From the NCBI RefSeq assembly GCF_030733685.1, contig NZ_JASHIM010000017.1, positions 39,941 to 103,940 of the forward strand: a stretch of DNA of 64,000 bases, given 5' to 3'. The DNA is from Roseovarius sp. MMSF_3281. Its GTDB lineage: Bacteria > Pseudomonadota > Alphaproteobacteria > Rhodobacterales > Rhodobacteraceae. The notes beneath the pieces are model-generated. The model did no database searches and was not told where the DNA came from. It saw only the letters and a program-made list of their open reading frames with translations. Position numbers and translations under genes: made by a program. Below, piece after piece: positions 41,795 to 50,244 of this stretch (within the stretch, counting starts at the first letter, position 1; each line of letters begins with the position of its first letter).

Positions 41795-41806
41795 CTGCAT
41801 CTGCGT

Positions 41807-43390
41807 TCAGGCTGTCGCTGGGGAACCTGAAGGAGCGTTTTCTTGTTTAGGCGGCTTGATCAAGAAGAACAGCGCATACAATACCGGCACCGCGACCAGT
41901 GTCAGGATCGAGGCGAACGCGAGGCCACCCATGATTGTGACAGCCATCGATGCGAAGAAGGCGTCTGATATGAGCGGAGTCATACCGAAAATCGTTGTGC
42001 CCGCAGCCAGCACGACGGGCCTCAAACGGCTGACCGAGCCATCGATTACCGCCTGATAGTCCTCGACACCTTCGGCGCGTTGCTGATCGATTTCTTCCAC
42101 CAGCACAATGGCATTCTTCATCAGCATCCCGGAAAGGGACAAGAAGCCGAGAAGCGCCGTGAACGTGAACGGTAGCCCAGTGAACAGCAGACCGAGAACC
42201 ATCCCCGTGACCGACATCGGAACCACGAGCCACAGGATCAGTGGCTGGCGCACTTTGTTGAACATCAGGATCGAAATTGTCAGCATTACCAGAAAGCCCA
42301 AGGAAAGCTGTTTGCCGAGGCTTGCCTGCGCCTCTCCCGCGCTTTCGAACTCGCCGCCCCATTCCATCGTGTAGCCTTCGGGAAGCCGAATAGCTTCGAT
42401 ATCAGTGCGGACACTGCGAAATGCCTCATCTGCTGTCAGATCGCCACCTGCACCACCGAGGACCGTTATCGTACGCTCACGGTCGCGGCGGTGGATAAGC
42501 GCCTCGACGAGGCGGGGCTCGAAGCTGGAGACGAGGTTGGTCATCGGCACGTAATCATTTGCACCCGGCGACCAGACGGAGAGATCGCGCAAACGATCCA
42601 GCCCGTCGCGCTCGACCTCGGGAAGCCGCAGATACATAGGGATTTCGGCATCGCCTTCGCGCAGGGTGCCGACCCGCAGGCCCGAGGTCCCGTATTGCAC
42701 GGTGTCGGAAATCGATCCGCGAGTCGCACCGGCCAACCGCATGCGAGCCTCGTCGACGATGGGTTCGACGAGAATTTCGCGCTGCCGCCAGTCTGTGCGC
42801 GGGTTTGTGATCGTGCCGGCCTCGTCGAAGATCGCAAGCGCGTTATCCGATAGCTGCCGGAGGACTACCGGATCGGGTCCCGAAAAGCGAACGGCGACAT
42901 CGGCCCCGGCAGGCGGACCGAAGACGATCTCCTCGACGCGGATAAGAGCATTGGGGAATTGCGCCGGCAGTTCGCGATTGAGACGCGCCGCAACATCGGG
43001 GATGAGTGTGGCATCGGTCGCACGCACGATCAGCTGACCGTAGCTCGCATCGGCCTGCTCAGGGTTGTAGGTCAGCATGAAGCGGCTGGCCCCTCGCCCG
43101 ACAAGCGTTGTCACGTCCGTCACTATCTCCTCGCCTAAGATGATCGCCTCGAGCCGGGCCATTTCTTCATTCGTGACTCGAATGTCCGTGCCCTGCGGCA
43201 TCTGGAATTCGACGTAGAATATCGGGGTGTTCGACGCCGGAAAGAAAGCCTGCTTGACTTGGCCGAAGGCCATGACCGACCAGACCGTGATTCCGACGAC
43301 CGTCAGGACGACGAGCACGCGGGCGCGCAGCGCCATCCAGAGGAAACCGCGATAAGCCGAATAGACTAAGCCGCGATAGGGGTCCTTGGA
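41807..43390 (-). pseudogene. RND efflux permease, C-terminal half only
   Basis: About 527 residues remain of an RND transporter of about 1,000. They include the transmembrane helix preceding the second periplasmic loop (ARVLVVLTVVGITVWSVMAF), the porter domain (VKQAFFPASNTPIFYVEFQM) and the last membrane helices (LLGFLSLSGMLMKNAIVLVE, MAVTIMGGLAFASILTLVAV). The frame continues upstream of MALRARV as DPYRGLVYSAYRGFLW and is cut at about 43,390, where truncated IS21 sequence begins. The N-terminal half and any membrane-fusion partner are gone, so it cannot form a working pump. Confidence 0.9.
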
Positions 43391-43398
43391 GGTGTCTC

Positions 43399-43890
43399 TT
43401 GGCGCCTGTGTCGCTGCGCGCCTATGCCGGCCGGATCGTGCTGGTGTCGGGCCAGGATGTCATCGCCGAGCACAAGCGTCGCTTCACCCGCAATGTCAGC
43501 TATTTTGAACCTTGGCATTACGTGCCGTTGCTGGATCGCAAGCCCGGCGCCCTGCGCGACGGTGCTCCATTTGTGGACTGGCAACTGCCTGAGGCCATGC
43601 ATCGGATCAGGGAGCATTACATGGCCGGCAAAGGCGGGGATCGGGAGTTCGTCGATCTGCTTCTGCTGGCCCAGGATCACGGGATCGAGGTGGTCGAGAC
43701 GGCTTGCGAACTGGCGGTGCAACAAAACACCCTGCGCCTGCCCGCCATCATCAACCTGATTAACCAGTTGGTGGAGCCGGCCATCACGCCGCTCAGCGAC
43801 GCCTATACCTATCCGCAGCTGACGTTGCGGCCCGAGGCCGATTGCAAGCGCTATGAGGCACTGTGCTCGGCTGAGGAGGCTGCCGCATGA
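43399..43890 (+). pseudogene. istA: IS21 transposase istA, C-terminal fragment
   Basis: About 163 residues remain of a DDE transposase of about 500. The visible part begins in the beta-barrel region (VSLRAYAGRIVLVSGQDVIA EH, then RRFTRNVSYFEPWHYVPLL) and runs to the normal C-terminus. The catalytic DDE residues lie in the missing part. The junction is at about 43,395-43,405. It overlaps istB by 4 bases as in intact elements. Confidence 0.88.
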
Positions 43891-44618
43891 ACGTCCTCAT
43901 CGACCAACTGACCGCCCTGAGGCTGCACGGAATGGCAGCTTGCGCCCATGATTTGCTGTCCGCGCGCAAGCCACCAAGTCTGACCACAGCGATAAAGCAA
44001 CTGATCGACGCTGAGACTGTAGAGCGGCGGGTGCGCTCCATCCAGTATCAAATGAGGATTGCGAAGTTCCCCCATCACAAGGACTTCGCCACCTTCGATT
44101 ACGGTGCGGCCGCGGTTACCCAGAGCCAGATCGAACCGTTCTGCTCAGGCCAGTTCACTGAGGAGGCGCACAATCTCATCCTGGTGGGTGGAACCGGAAC
44201 AGGCAAAACCCATATCGCCATCGCTTTGGGCACCACCTTGATCAACAACGGCAAGAAGGCGCGCTTCTTCAATGCCGTCGATCTGATCAACGCCCTGATC
44301 AAGGAACAGGCCGAGGGCAATGCCGGGAAGATCATCCGGCAACTCTCAGCGCTGGATTGTGTCATCATCGACGAACTGGGCTACATTCCGTTCCCCAAGT
44401 CCGGCGGCGCATTGCTGTTCCATCTGATCAGCAAACTTTATGAGAAGACCAGCGTCATCATCACGACGAACCTGGAGTTCGGAGAATGGGTCTCAGTCTT
44501 CGGCGATGCCAAGATGACAACCGCGCTTCTGGATCGTGTCACACATCATTGTGCCATCATCGAAACAGGCAACACGTCATACCGATTTGCACAGAGCAAG
44601 CGACGCAGAAAAACATAA
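43887..44618 (+). CDS. istB: IS21-family helper ATPase IstB
   Basis: A complete 243-residue AAA+ ATPase, with Walker A GGTGTGKT at residues 101-108, Walker [13 protein letters not shown] and sensor-like [12 protein letters not shown]. IstB helps IstA choose targets; with istA truncated it has no partner from this copy. The start ATGA overlaps the istA stop. The sequence is intact, so the truncation of the element may be recent. Confidence 0.93.
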   Translation: MNVLIDQLTALRLHGMAACAHDLLSARKPPSLTTAIKQLIDAETVERRVRSIQYQMRIAKFPHHKDFATFDYGAAAVTQSQIEPFCSGQFTEEAHNLILVGGTGTGKTHIAIALGTTLINNGKKARFFNAVDLINALIKEQAEGNAGKIIRQLSALDCVIIDELGYIPFPKSGGALLFHLISKLYEKTSVIITTNLEFGEWVSVFGDAKMTTALLDRVTHHCAIIETGNTSYRFAQSKRRRKT

Positions 44619-44629
44619 ACGTCGCGCTC

Positions 44630-44683
44630 GCAAAGCCCCCAGACGGACTCGCTATGTGAGGGCGGCCCGCCTGGGGGCTTTGC
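44630..44683. terminator. 13-bp perfect inverted repeat downstream of istB
   Basis: GCAAAGCCCCCAG (44,630-44,642) and CTGGGGGCTTTGC (44,671-44,683) can form a 13-bp stem with a 28-base GC-rich loop, starting 12 bases after istB. The function may be termination of the IS21 transcript; no U run follows. Confidence 0.5.
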
Positions 44684-44695
44684 GCCACATAGGGT

Positions 44696-44737
44696 GGGTC
44701 AATTTTAAACGCTGAAACCGGGTCAGTTTTAAACGCT
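44696..44737. repeat. two 18-base direct repeats at the IS21 right end
   Basis: GGGTCAATTTTAAACGCT (44,696-44,713) and GGGTCAGTTTTAAACGCT (44,720-44,737) differ at one base and are 24 bases apart. Multiple end repeats are the transposase-binding sites of IS21 elements and mark the right boundary. Confidence 0.8.
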
Positions 44738-45068
44738 CATTGACACTGGGCAGCGCCGTGCGCGAAGGCTGCGACAGCCCAGACAGTTTGGCGGTGCGGC
44801 TTCATTTGACTCGATCAGTATCTCGAGTTGCCGCCCGCCGACATTATGACTCTATCCGACATCATATTCAGCCAGGCAGTCCCAACGAGAGCTTTGACGA
44901 TACTCTTGAGCGCATCCGAAATGCAGACATAATGGCCAGCTTCGACGATTTAGATGATCTTAGCGGGGATAGTTGAAAGGTTGCTCGGCAGCGAAAACGC
45001 GATCGCCCCCGGGGGGAACGTTTACGAAATTGGTTACGGCTGCATGGTCCGACGCTACGTACTTTTGG
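44738..45068. other. region without a confident gene between IS21 and scpB
   Basis: A forward open frame of 78 codons (44,740-44,976, ending MASFDDLDDLSGDS) is present. Its acidic C-terminus looks protein-like, but no ribosome site or family could be recognised, and its start coincides with the end of the IS21 element. It may be the tail of a gene cut by the insertion. Nothing else is seen here. Confidence 0.3.
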
Positions 45069-45656
45069 CTATGAACTTAGTGCACCCGCATCCTCCAGCT
45101 GCTCCCGATCGGGAAGATCGCGCAGGGACTCCAAGCCGAAGGCGACAAGGAACTGTTCGGTGGTCACGAAGGTATAGGGCGCCCCGCGTCGAGGGGATCG
45201 CGGCCCAGTGCCGATGAGGCCCCGCGCATGCAGCCGCCCGATTAGGTCACGGCTGATTTCCTTGCCAAAGATATCCTTGAGCCCGTCGCGCGTGATCGGT
45301 TGGTGATAGGCGATGGCGGCCAGAACGGCGATGTCAAACTCGCTCAGGTCCATCAGTTGATCCCCGACATCCGCCGCGGCGCGGATCGCGGGCGCGTAGG
45401 CGGGTCGCGTCCGGAATATCCACCCGCCAGCGACCTGTGCGATCTCAAACGCCCGCCCGTCCAGATCGGCAGCAAGGTCCTCGACCAACAGGTCGACCTG
45501 CGCCCCCTGCCCCACGACCCGCGCCAGATCTTCGCGCGGCACCGGCGACGCCGAAGCGAACAGCACCGCCTCGATCCGGCGCATCCATTCCCTCCAGCGC
45601 AATGCCGGCGGCAGATCAGAGAGCTCGCGATTCAGATCCGGTTTTGACCGATCCAC
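45069..45656 (-). CDS. scpB: SMC-Scp complex subunit ScpB-like protein, plasmid type
   Basis: A 195-residue protein with two winged-helix domains of the ScpB family: LRWREWMRRIEAVLFASASP VPRED opens the first, and SEFDIAVLAAIAYHQPITRDG followed by IGRLHARGLIGTGPRSPRRG and YTFVTTEQFLVAFGLESLRD the second. ScpB bridges SMC and the kleisin ScpA in chromosome condensation, but no scpA or smc is nearby. Plasmid copies of this type accompany DUF1403 proteins in Rhodobacterales, and the DUF1403 gene lies 9 bases upstream. The protein may serve plasmid maintenance; direct evidence is lacking. Confidence 0.88.
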   Translation of the reverse strand: MDRSKPDLNRELSDLPPALRWREWMRRIEAVLFASASPVPREDLARVVGQGAQVDLLVEDLAADLDGRAFEIAQVAGGWIFRTRPAYAPAIRAAADVGDQLMDLSEFDIAVLAAIAYHQPITRDGLKDIFGKEISRDLIGRLHARGLIGTGPRSPRRGAPYTFVTTEQFLVAFGLESLRDLPDREQLEDAGALSS

Positions 45657-45665
45657 TCGCCATCC

Positions 45666-46550
45666 CTACACCCCATACAGCCGGAAGGCGTCGCGCCCGG
45701 TCAGCTCGCGCACCGCGCCCAGATCGACCAGCCGGTCACAGAGCCGCCGCGCGGCGCGATCCGGCAAGGGCAAGGCCGAGGGCGCGACAGCATCGCGGGT
45801 CAGGAACATCTCGACCGCGTCGCCGGCCCCCTTGGCCCGCAGTTTCGGAGCGACCGCTTTCAGATGCGCCGCCCGACGCGCGAGATCGGCAGCAAGGCGC
45901 ACGGCCTCGACCGTCGACGAGGTGAGCGCGCGATGACAGGCCAGCCGCAAGTCTTCCCCACGCTTGCGCAGGTCGGCGCGTTTCAGGCCCGGGGCCAGCA
46001 GCGGCACGAGATGATCCCAACCGAGGGCTTGGGAAAGGGCCGCATCCGCAAGGATCAGCCCCGGAACGTCGGCCCGCGGCGCCTCGCGCAGCACTGCTTC
46101 CAAAACCAGTCCGGCACGCCTGACCGGTGCCCCCTGCCCCGCGTCCAGCCACGCGGCGATCTGGCCCGGCCCGAGGGTCGGCAAGGCTCGGCCCAGGGCC
46201 TTGATCGACACCGGCCGCTCCATCGCGCGCCGCCAGGCCAGGTAGACCTCGCCCGCCGGGCCGGGCAGATCGCCGGGGCGCAGAAGGTGCACTGCATCAC
46301 GCAGCTCCCCTGCCCTCTCGGGACGCCCCGAAAACGCGACACAGGCCTCGGCCGCGCGCAGGGTCAGCCGCGCCCGCAACAAGGCTTTGGGCACCTCCTC
46401 GCGTGCCAACACAAGATGCAGGTGGTTCAATGCCGCGCCCGACAAAAACGCCACATCTTCAGGGGTTTCCGAACGTCCGGAGGTGACCCAGGCGGGCATC
46501 CGGGGTAACGTATCAAGGTCGCTGATGTGATCCGGTCGGGCAAATGTCAT
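45666..46550 (-). CDS. DUF1403 family protein
   Basis: A 294-residue Arg/Ala/Leu-rich helical protein recognised as DUF1403 by MPAWVTSGRSETPEDVAFLS near the N-terminus, the repeated ALLRARLTLRAAEACVAFSGRPE segment and the C-terminal RAARRLCDRLVDLGAVRELTGRDAFRLYGV. No enzymatic motif, signal peptide or membrane segment is seen. It is cotranscribed with the ScpB-like gene (9-base gap). The function is unknown; the pairing is recurrent on alphaproteobacterial replicons, which suggests a role in replicon maintenance or recombination. Confidence 0.85.
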   Translation of the reverse strand: MTFARPDHISDLDTLPRMPAWVTSGRSETPEDVAFLSGAALNHLHLVLAREEVPKALLRARLTLRAAEACVAFSGRPERAGELRDAVHLLRPGDLPGPAGEVYLAWRRAMERPVSIKALGRALPTLGPGQIAAWLDAGQGAPVRRAGLVLEAVLREAPRADVPGLILADAALSQALGWDHLVPLLAPGLKRADLRKRGEDLRLACHRALTSSTVEAVRLAADLARRAAHLKAVAPKLRAKGAGDAVEMFLTRDAVAPSALPLPDRAARRLCDRLVDLGAVRELTGRDAFRLYGV

Positions 46551-46664
46551 GCCTCCGACGCTACCTCGCCACGGCGCTTTTTGCCAGATATTTCCGCATA
46601 AACCGCCGCACTTTGCATTTCACAGCTATATCCAATAAGTTTGCATTATCGGACATATAAAGAT

Positions 46665-47774
46665 ATGCTCCGCGACATGTCAGAAAACACCGAGAAATCG
46701 AGCTCAGAGGCGGCAAACGGGCCTTCGATCAACGAGGACAACGAGCGCGACGCTGGGTCCAGTGAGGCTCTCACGCTTCCTTCCTCTGTGGCTGGATCCG
46801 GCGCGCTCGACCGCCTTGTCGAAACCGCCCGCGACTACGCCCGCGCCGCAGCCTCGGACAACACGTTGAAGGCCTATGCCAAGGACTGGGCGCATTTCGC
46901 GCGCTGGTGCCGGATGAAAGGCACCGAGCCCTTGCCCCCGCCGCCGGAGATGATCGGGCTCTACCTTGCCGATCTGGCATCAGGGTCGGGCCCCTCCCCT
47001 GCCCTGTCGGTTAGCACCATAGACCGCCGCCTGTCGGGCCTCGCCTGGAACTACGCGCAGCGGGGTTTCACCCTCGATCGCAAGAACCGGCACATCGCCA
47101 CCGTGCTGGCCGGGATCAAGCGAAAGCACGCGCGCCAGCCGGTGCAGAAGGAAGCGATCCTGCCGGAGGATATCCTCGCCATGGTGGCCACCCTCCCCTT
47201 CGATCTACGCGGGCTCAGGGACAGGGCGATCTTGCTCTTGGGCTACGCTGGCGGTCTCAGGCGCTCCGAGATCGTCAGCCTCGATGTCGGCAAGGATGAT
47301 ACTCCCGACAGTGGTGGTTGGATCGAGATCCTTGAGGATGGTGTGATATTGACATTGAACGCCAAAACCGGCTGGCGCGAGGTCGAGATCGGCCGGGGAT
47401 CGAAAGAACAGACCTGCCCCGTACATGCCCTCGAGCAATGGCTGCACTTCGCGAAAATCGACTTCGGTCCGGTCTTCGTCGGCACCTCACGGGATGGCAA
47501 ACGCGCTTCCGAAACGCGACTGAACGACAAACATGTGGCCCGCCTGATCAAACGCACGGTCCTGGATGCCGGCATCCGATCCGACCTGCCTGAGAAGGAC
47601 CGCCTGGCGCTGTTCTCCGGTCACTCGTTGCGCGCCGGCCTCGCCAGTTCAGCCGAAGTTGATGAGCGCTACGTCCAGAAGCAGCTAGGTCACGCATCTG
47701 CCGAGATGACCCGTCGCTACCAGCGCCGTCGAGACAGGTTCAGGGTGAACCTGACCAAAGCCGCGGGATTGTGA
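46665..47774 (+). CDS. tyrosine recombinase/integrase
   Basis: A site-specific recombinase of about 369 residues. The N-terminal SAM-like core-binding domain (DNTLKAYAKDWAHFARWCRM) precedes the catalytic domain with the first Arg in LLGYAGGLRRSEIVSLDV, HSLRAG (His-x-x-Arg), the second His in QLGHASAEM and the nucleophile Tyr in MTRRYQRRRD. Start choice is uncertain: ATG at 46,665 or 46,677, or a TTG at 46,641. An imperfect inverted repeat (CCAATAA near 46,632-46,638 and TTATCGG near 46,646-46,652) lies just upstream and could be an operator. It may resolve plasmid multimers; no att site could be identified. Confidence 0.92.
   Translation: MLRDMSENTEKSSSEAANGPSINEDNERDAGSSEALTLPSSVAGSGALDRLVETARDYARAAASDNTLKAYAKDWAHFARWCRMKGTEPLPPPPEMIGLYLADLASGSGPSPALSVSTIDRRLSGLAWNYAQRGFTLDRKNRHIATVLAGIKRKHARQPVQKEAILPEDILAMVATLPFDLRGLRDRAILLLGYAGGLRRSEIVSLDVGKDDTPDSGGWIEILEDGVILTLNAKTGWREVEIGRGSKEQTCPVHALEQWLHFAKIDFGPVFVGTSRDGKRASETRLNDKHVARLIKRTVLDAGIRSDLPEKDRLALFSGHSLRAGLASSAEVDERYVQKQLGHASAEMTRRYQRRRDRFRVNLTKAAGL
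46992..47004 (-). repeat. 13-base double KOPS-like motif, left of the origin, copy 1
   Basis: CCCTCCCCTGCCC on the forward strand reads GGGCAGGGGAGGG leftward, away from repC. It lies in the tyrosine recombinase gene. Confidence 0.7.
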
Positions 47775-47777
47775 CGA

Positions 47778-48086
47778 TCAGTCGTCAAGCAGATAGGCCG
47801 TGAGGTTCTGGTGGGCATGCAATATGCGAATGATCTCGATCCCCTGCCCTTCCATTCGGTAGATCACCAGGTGCACGCCACTGGGATGAATGCGAACCGG
47901 GGGTGAGAACTCGTCGCGTTCCCGGGCCATTTCTGGAAAGTCGGAAAGCAGGTCGAATAACGAAAACAGACCATCAGCATAGCGATCTGCCTGTTCGATG
48001 CCCCAGTTCGCTGCGCCGTAGTGCCAGATGTCGGACAAGTCGGTTTCAGCGGCGGATCGAATGATCCAACGGCTATTTTCCGGCAT
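47778..48086 (-). CDS. parE: type II toxin of the RelE/ParE superfamily
   Basis: A 102-residue toxin (MPENSRWIIRSAAETDLSDI). The ParE-like pattern is complete: WHYGAANWGIEQADRYADGL, FPEMARERDEF, RIHPSGVHLVIYRMEGQGIE and the terminal IRILHAHQNLTAYL. ParE toxins usually inhibit gyrase. It overlaps the upstream antitoxin gene by 14 bases, the normal order for parDE. On a plasmid it would act in post-segregational killing. Confidence 0.9.
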   Translation of the reverse strand: MPENSRWIIRSAAETDLSDIWHYGAANWGIEQADRYADGLFSLFDLLSDFPEMARERDEFSPPVRIHPSGVHLVIYRMEGQGIEIIRILHAHQNLTAYLLDD

Positions 48087-48318
48087 ATTCAGCGCGCATC
48101 CGGGACTTGAACGTGCTGCGATCAAGCGGGGCTGCCGGCCCGCTGGCGAGGCCTGCGTCGACAGCAGCCTGAATTTCCGCAACGGCCTCACGACGGGCGC
48201 GGTCACGCCGGATCAGGTCGCGAACATAGTCGCTGGAATTGGCATAGCGTCCAGTTTTTGACTGTTCTTCCACCCAACTCTTCATCGGAGCCGGTATTGA
48301 AATATTCATCGTAGCCAT
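48073..48318 (-). CDS. parD: type II antitoxin of the ParD family
   Basis: An 81-residue antitoxin with an N-terminal ribbon-helix-helix (MATMNISIPAPMKSWVEEQS, NSSDYVRDLIRRDRARREAV) and a C-terminal toxin-binding tail (LDRSTFKSRMRAEYAGK). The ATG at 48,318 is preferred because GAGGGAG lies 6 bases upstream; an ATG at 48,324 is too close to it. It is encoded ahead of the toxin and presumably represses their shared promoter. Confidence 0.9.
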   Translation of the reverse strand: MATMNISIPAPMKSWVEEQSKTGRYANSSDYVRDLIRRDRARREAVAEIQAAVDAGLASGPAAPLDRSTFKSRMRAEYAGK

Positions 48319-48438
48319 GGTCATCTCCCTCTCAAGAAAATGTATGGCAAAGATTGCCAAAATACAAGGGCAGCTCATACACGCACTGCCAAACGGTCGT
48401 TTATTGGAGATATCTTAAATTGCAAACGGCCGGATTTC

Positions 48439-49335
48439 ATGCCCCTGATTGGCTATGCGCGCGTATCGACAGAGGATCAGACACCCCTGCCCCAGTCTGA
48501 GGCCCTGCAAATCGCGGGATGCGTCGAAATCTTCGAAGAACACGCCTCAGGCGGCAACCGCGCGCGGCCAGTGCTTGCGCGCGTTCTCGAACGCGTTCAG
48601 ATCGGCGACACGCTGGTCGTCGTGCGGATCGACCGGCTTGCGCGGTCCTTGTCGCATCTTCTCGAGGTGATCGAGAGTCTGGAGGCGAAGGGTGCCTTCT
48701 TCCGCTCCCTGCAAGACCCGATCGACACGTCCTCACCGCAGGGCAAGTTTACGCTGCAGGTTCTGGGCGCCGCAGCCGAGTTCGAACGCGCTCTGATCCG
48801 CGAACGCACAAAGGCCGGGCTTGCCTCTGCGCGCGCCAAGGGTCGCGTTGGTGGCAATCCTGGGCTAAGCGCCAAGGATCCCGTCGCGCTGCGCAAGGTG
48901 CGGCTGGCGCGACAGGACGGCTACATGGAGCGCCTGAACGAGACCGCGCAGGATTGGGTACCCCATGTGCGCCGCTTGCGCCCCGATATGGCTTGGGAAG
49001 ACGTCTTGCAGATTATCAATGGCCCCCTGCCCCATGATCGACGCTGGACGCAAAGCCGCTTGCTTCGCGCCGTAAAGGCATATGTGCGCGACGGGTTTCT
49101 GCCCGATGAAGTGCTTGGCCGCGCCGGACGCCGCGAAACCGACGATCGCCTGCCTGCCATCGTGGCGGCCATCAAAGGTTCGGACCCCGATATCACGCTA
49201 CAGGCGATCTGCGACCGATTGGAATCCATGCGTGAGCGGACTCCACGGGGACGTACAAGCTGGCAACCGTCCTCCGTCAGGATGCTGTTGGAACGGGCGG
49301 AGCGACTTGGGTTGCTGGTCAGGCAAATGGATTGA
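48439..49335 (+). CDS. serine recombinase (resolvase/invertase family)
   Basis: The 298-residue product starts at MPLIGYARVSTEDQ, with the nucleophile serine in ARVST. VVVRIDRLARSLSHLLEVIE and LGAAAEFERALIRERTKAGLASARAKGR complete the resolvase catalytic domain and E-helix. The C-terminal half (about 150 residues) is longer than in small resolvases and contains helix-turn-helix-like stretches (WEDVLQIINGPLPHDRRWTQ). It ends within the convergent vapC gene (17-base overlap). A role in plasmid dimer resolution is likely. Confidence 0.92.
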   Translation: MPLIGYARVSTEDQTPLPQSEALQIAGCVEIFEEHASGGNRARPVLARVLERVQIGDTLVVVRIDRLARSLSHLLEVIESLEAKGAFFRSLQDPIDTSSPQGKFTLQVLGAAAEFERALIRERTKAGLASARAKGRVGGNPGLSAKDPVALRKVRLARQDGYMERLNETAQDWVPHVRRLRPDMAWEDVLQIINGPLPHDRRWTQSRLLRAVKAYVRDGFLPDEVLGRAGRRETDDRLPAIVAAIKGSDPDITLQAICDRLESMRERTPRGRTSWQPSSVRMLLERAERLGLLVRQMD

Positions 49336-49714
49336 CGACGCGCAGCCGATCTTCGACCAGCAATCCGTCGTGCATGTCCTCAGTCCATAACGTCGTGCAC
49401 CCAGCGATCAGCGCGGCAGACACGATCATCGAGTCATAGACCGATAACTGGTACTTCGCTGCCAACGCGCGACCCACTTGATGGGTTTGAATCGTGAGGT
49501 CCTCGACAGGGCATAAGGACTTAATACCCTCAAGAAACGCTCCGGTATCTTCCCAACTGAGACCAGCTTTCCGTCGGCAATTTACCATCGCTTCGTTCAG
49601 GACCTGAACGCTGATCCGGGGTCCCTGCCCCAGAATTTCCTCCGCCCTCTCAGCCTTTGGACCATCGTCGAGCAGGTAGAGCACAACATTCGTGTCTGCG
49701 AATTCAGCGCTCAT
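49319..49714 (-). CDS. vapC: PIN-domain ribonuclease toxin (VapC-type)
   Basis: A 131-residue PIN protein. The acidic residues are visible in AEFADTNVVLYLLDD (first Asp), LNEAMVNCRRKAGLSW (Glu) and YDSMIVSAALIAGCTTLWTEDMHDG (paired Asp residues). VapC toxins are RNases that cut tRNA or rRNA. It follows the AbrB-type antitoxin gene with an 11-base overlap and is convergent, with a 17-base overlap, with the serine recombinase. Confidence 0.92.
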   Translation of the reverse strand: MSAEFADTNVVLYLLDDGPKAERAEEILGQGPRISVQVLNEAMVNCRRKAGLSWEDTGAFLEGIKSLCPVEDLTIQTHQVGRALAAKYQLSVYDSMIVSAALIAGCTTLWTEDMHDGLLVEDRLRVVNPFA

Positions 49715-49931
49715 GCGCGGCGTCGCGGCTTAGACGCGCGTCCTTGGGCAGTTTTCCGCGAAACCGCCTTAGCCCTTGTAGAACTTCATCGGCGCGAGGT
49801 TGGCGTCTCACAAGAATGGTTCCATCGTCCTTTACCAGGTCGACCTGATCGCCTTCCTTTAAGCCGAGTTCTCTCACAAGATCCGCGGGTAGCCGGACGG
49901 CAAGGGAGTTTCCCCATTTGGCAACTTGCAT
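49704..49931 (-). CDS. vapB: AbrB/SpoVT-type antitoxin (VapB-type)
   Basis: A 75-residue swapped-hairpin AbrB protein (MQVAKWGNSLAVRLPADLVR, GLKEGDQVDLVKDDGTILVR) with a C-terminal tail that would bind VapC. The small inverted repeat GGAT-N4-ATCC at 49,949-49,960, just upstream of its start, is a candidate autoregulatory operator. Confidence 0.9.
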   Translation of the reverse strand: MQVAKWGNSLAVRLPADLVRELGLKEGDQVDLVKDDGTILVRRQPRADEVLQGLRRFRGKLPKDARLSRDAAHER

Positions 49932-50244
49932 CTTGTCCTCTCATGCATGGATAAACATCCAATAATGTATATCCAGAACTGCCAAAAGGCAAGCTCTGGT
50001 GCGCTCAAAGCCATGCTGGAGCCCTCCGACAAGAGTTCTCCCCTGTCCCTTTTCGTGAGATGCGGTGCGTTACACCATGCAGCAGGAAGCCTAACAGCCT
50101 TGTGTTCGGTGACGACCCGCCCACTAGATGTGGAAAAACCTTGCGCGAATCCGACTCTTGCGCCAATAGTCACGGAAACGAGGCAAAAAACGTCAATTTC
50201 CGTGAACACGCCAAAGACGCGATGTCTCGGAAGCGAGAGGGCAG
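49932..50244. promoter_or_regulatory. divergent vapBC/repABC control region with a 9-bp inverted repeat
   Basis: This 313-base region holds no gene. TCACGGAAA (50,170-50,178) and TTTCCGTGA (50,197-50,205) form a perfect inverted repeat with an 18-base spacer, 40 bases before the repA start. This is the place where RepA-type proteins usually bind to repress their own operon. A GGAT-N4-ATCC repeat (49,949-49,960) lies at the vapB end. Confidence 0.6.

Larger units (their letters stand above)
43391..44737 (+). mobile_element. IS21-family element, left part deleted
   Basis: The remnant holds the last third of istA, complete istB and the right end with two 18-base direct repeats (44,696-44,713 and 44,720-44,737). 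The left end and the first two-thirds of istA are missing and joined to the RND fragment. It cannot transpose by itself. Confidence 0.88.

Noticed and set aside
46627..49965. CCAATAA-type words near the starts of the recombinase and vapB genes as a shared regulatory motif
   Set aside because: The words are short and AT-rich, and differ in orientation and spacing at each site; chance is sufficient.
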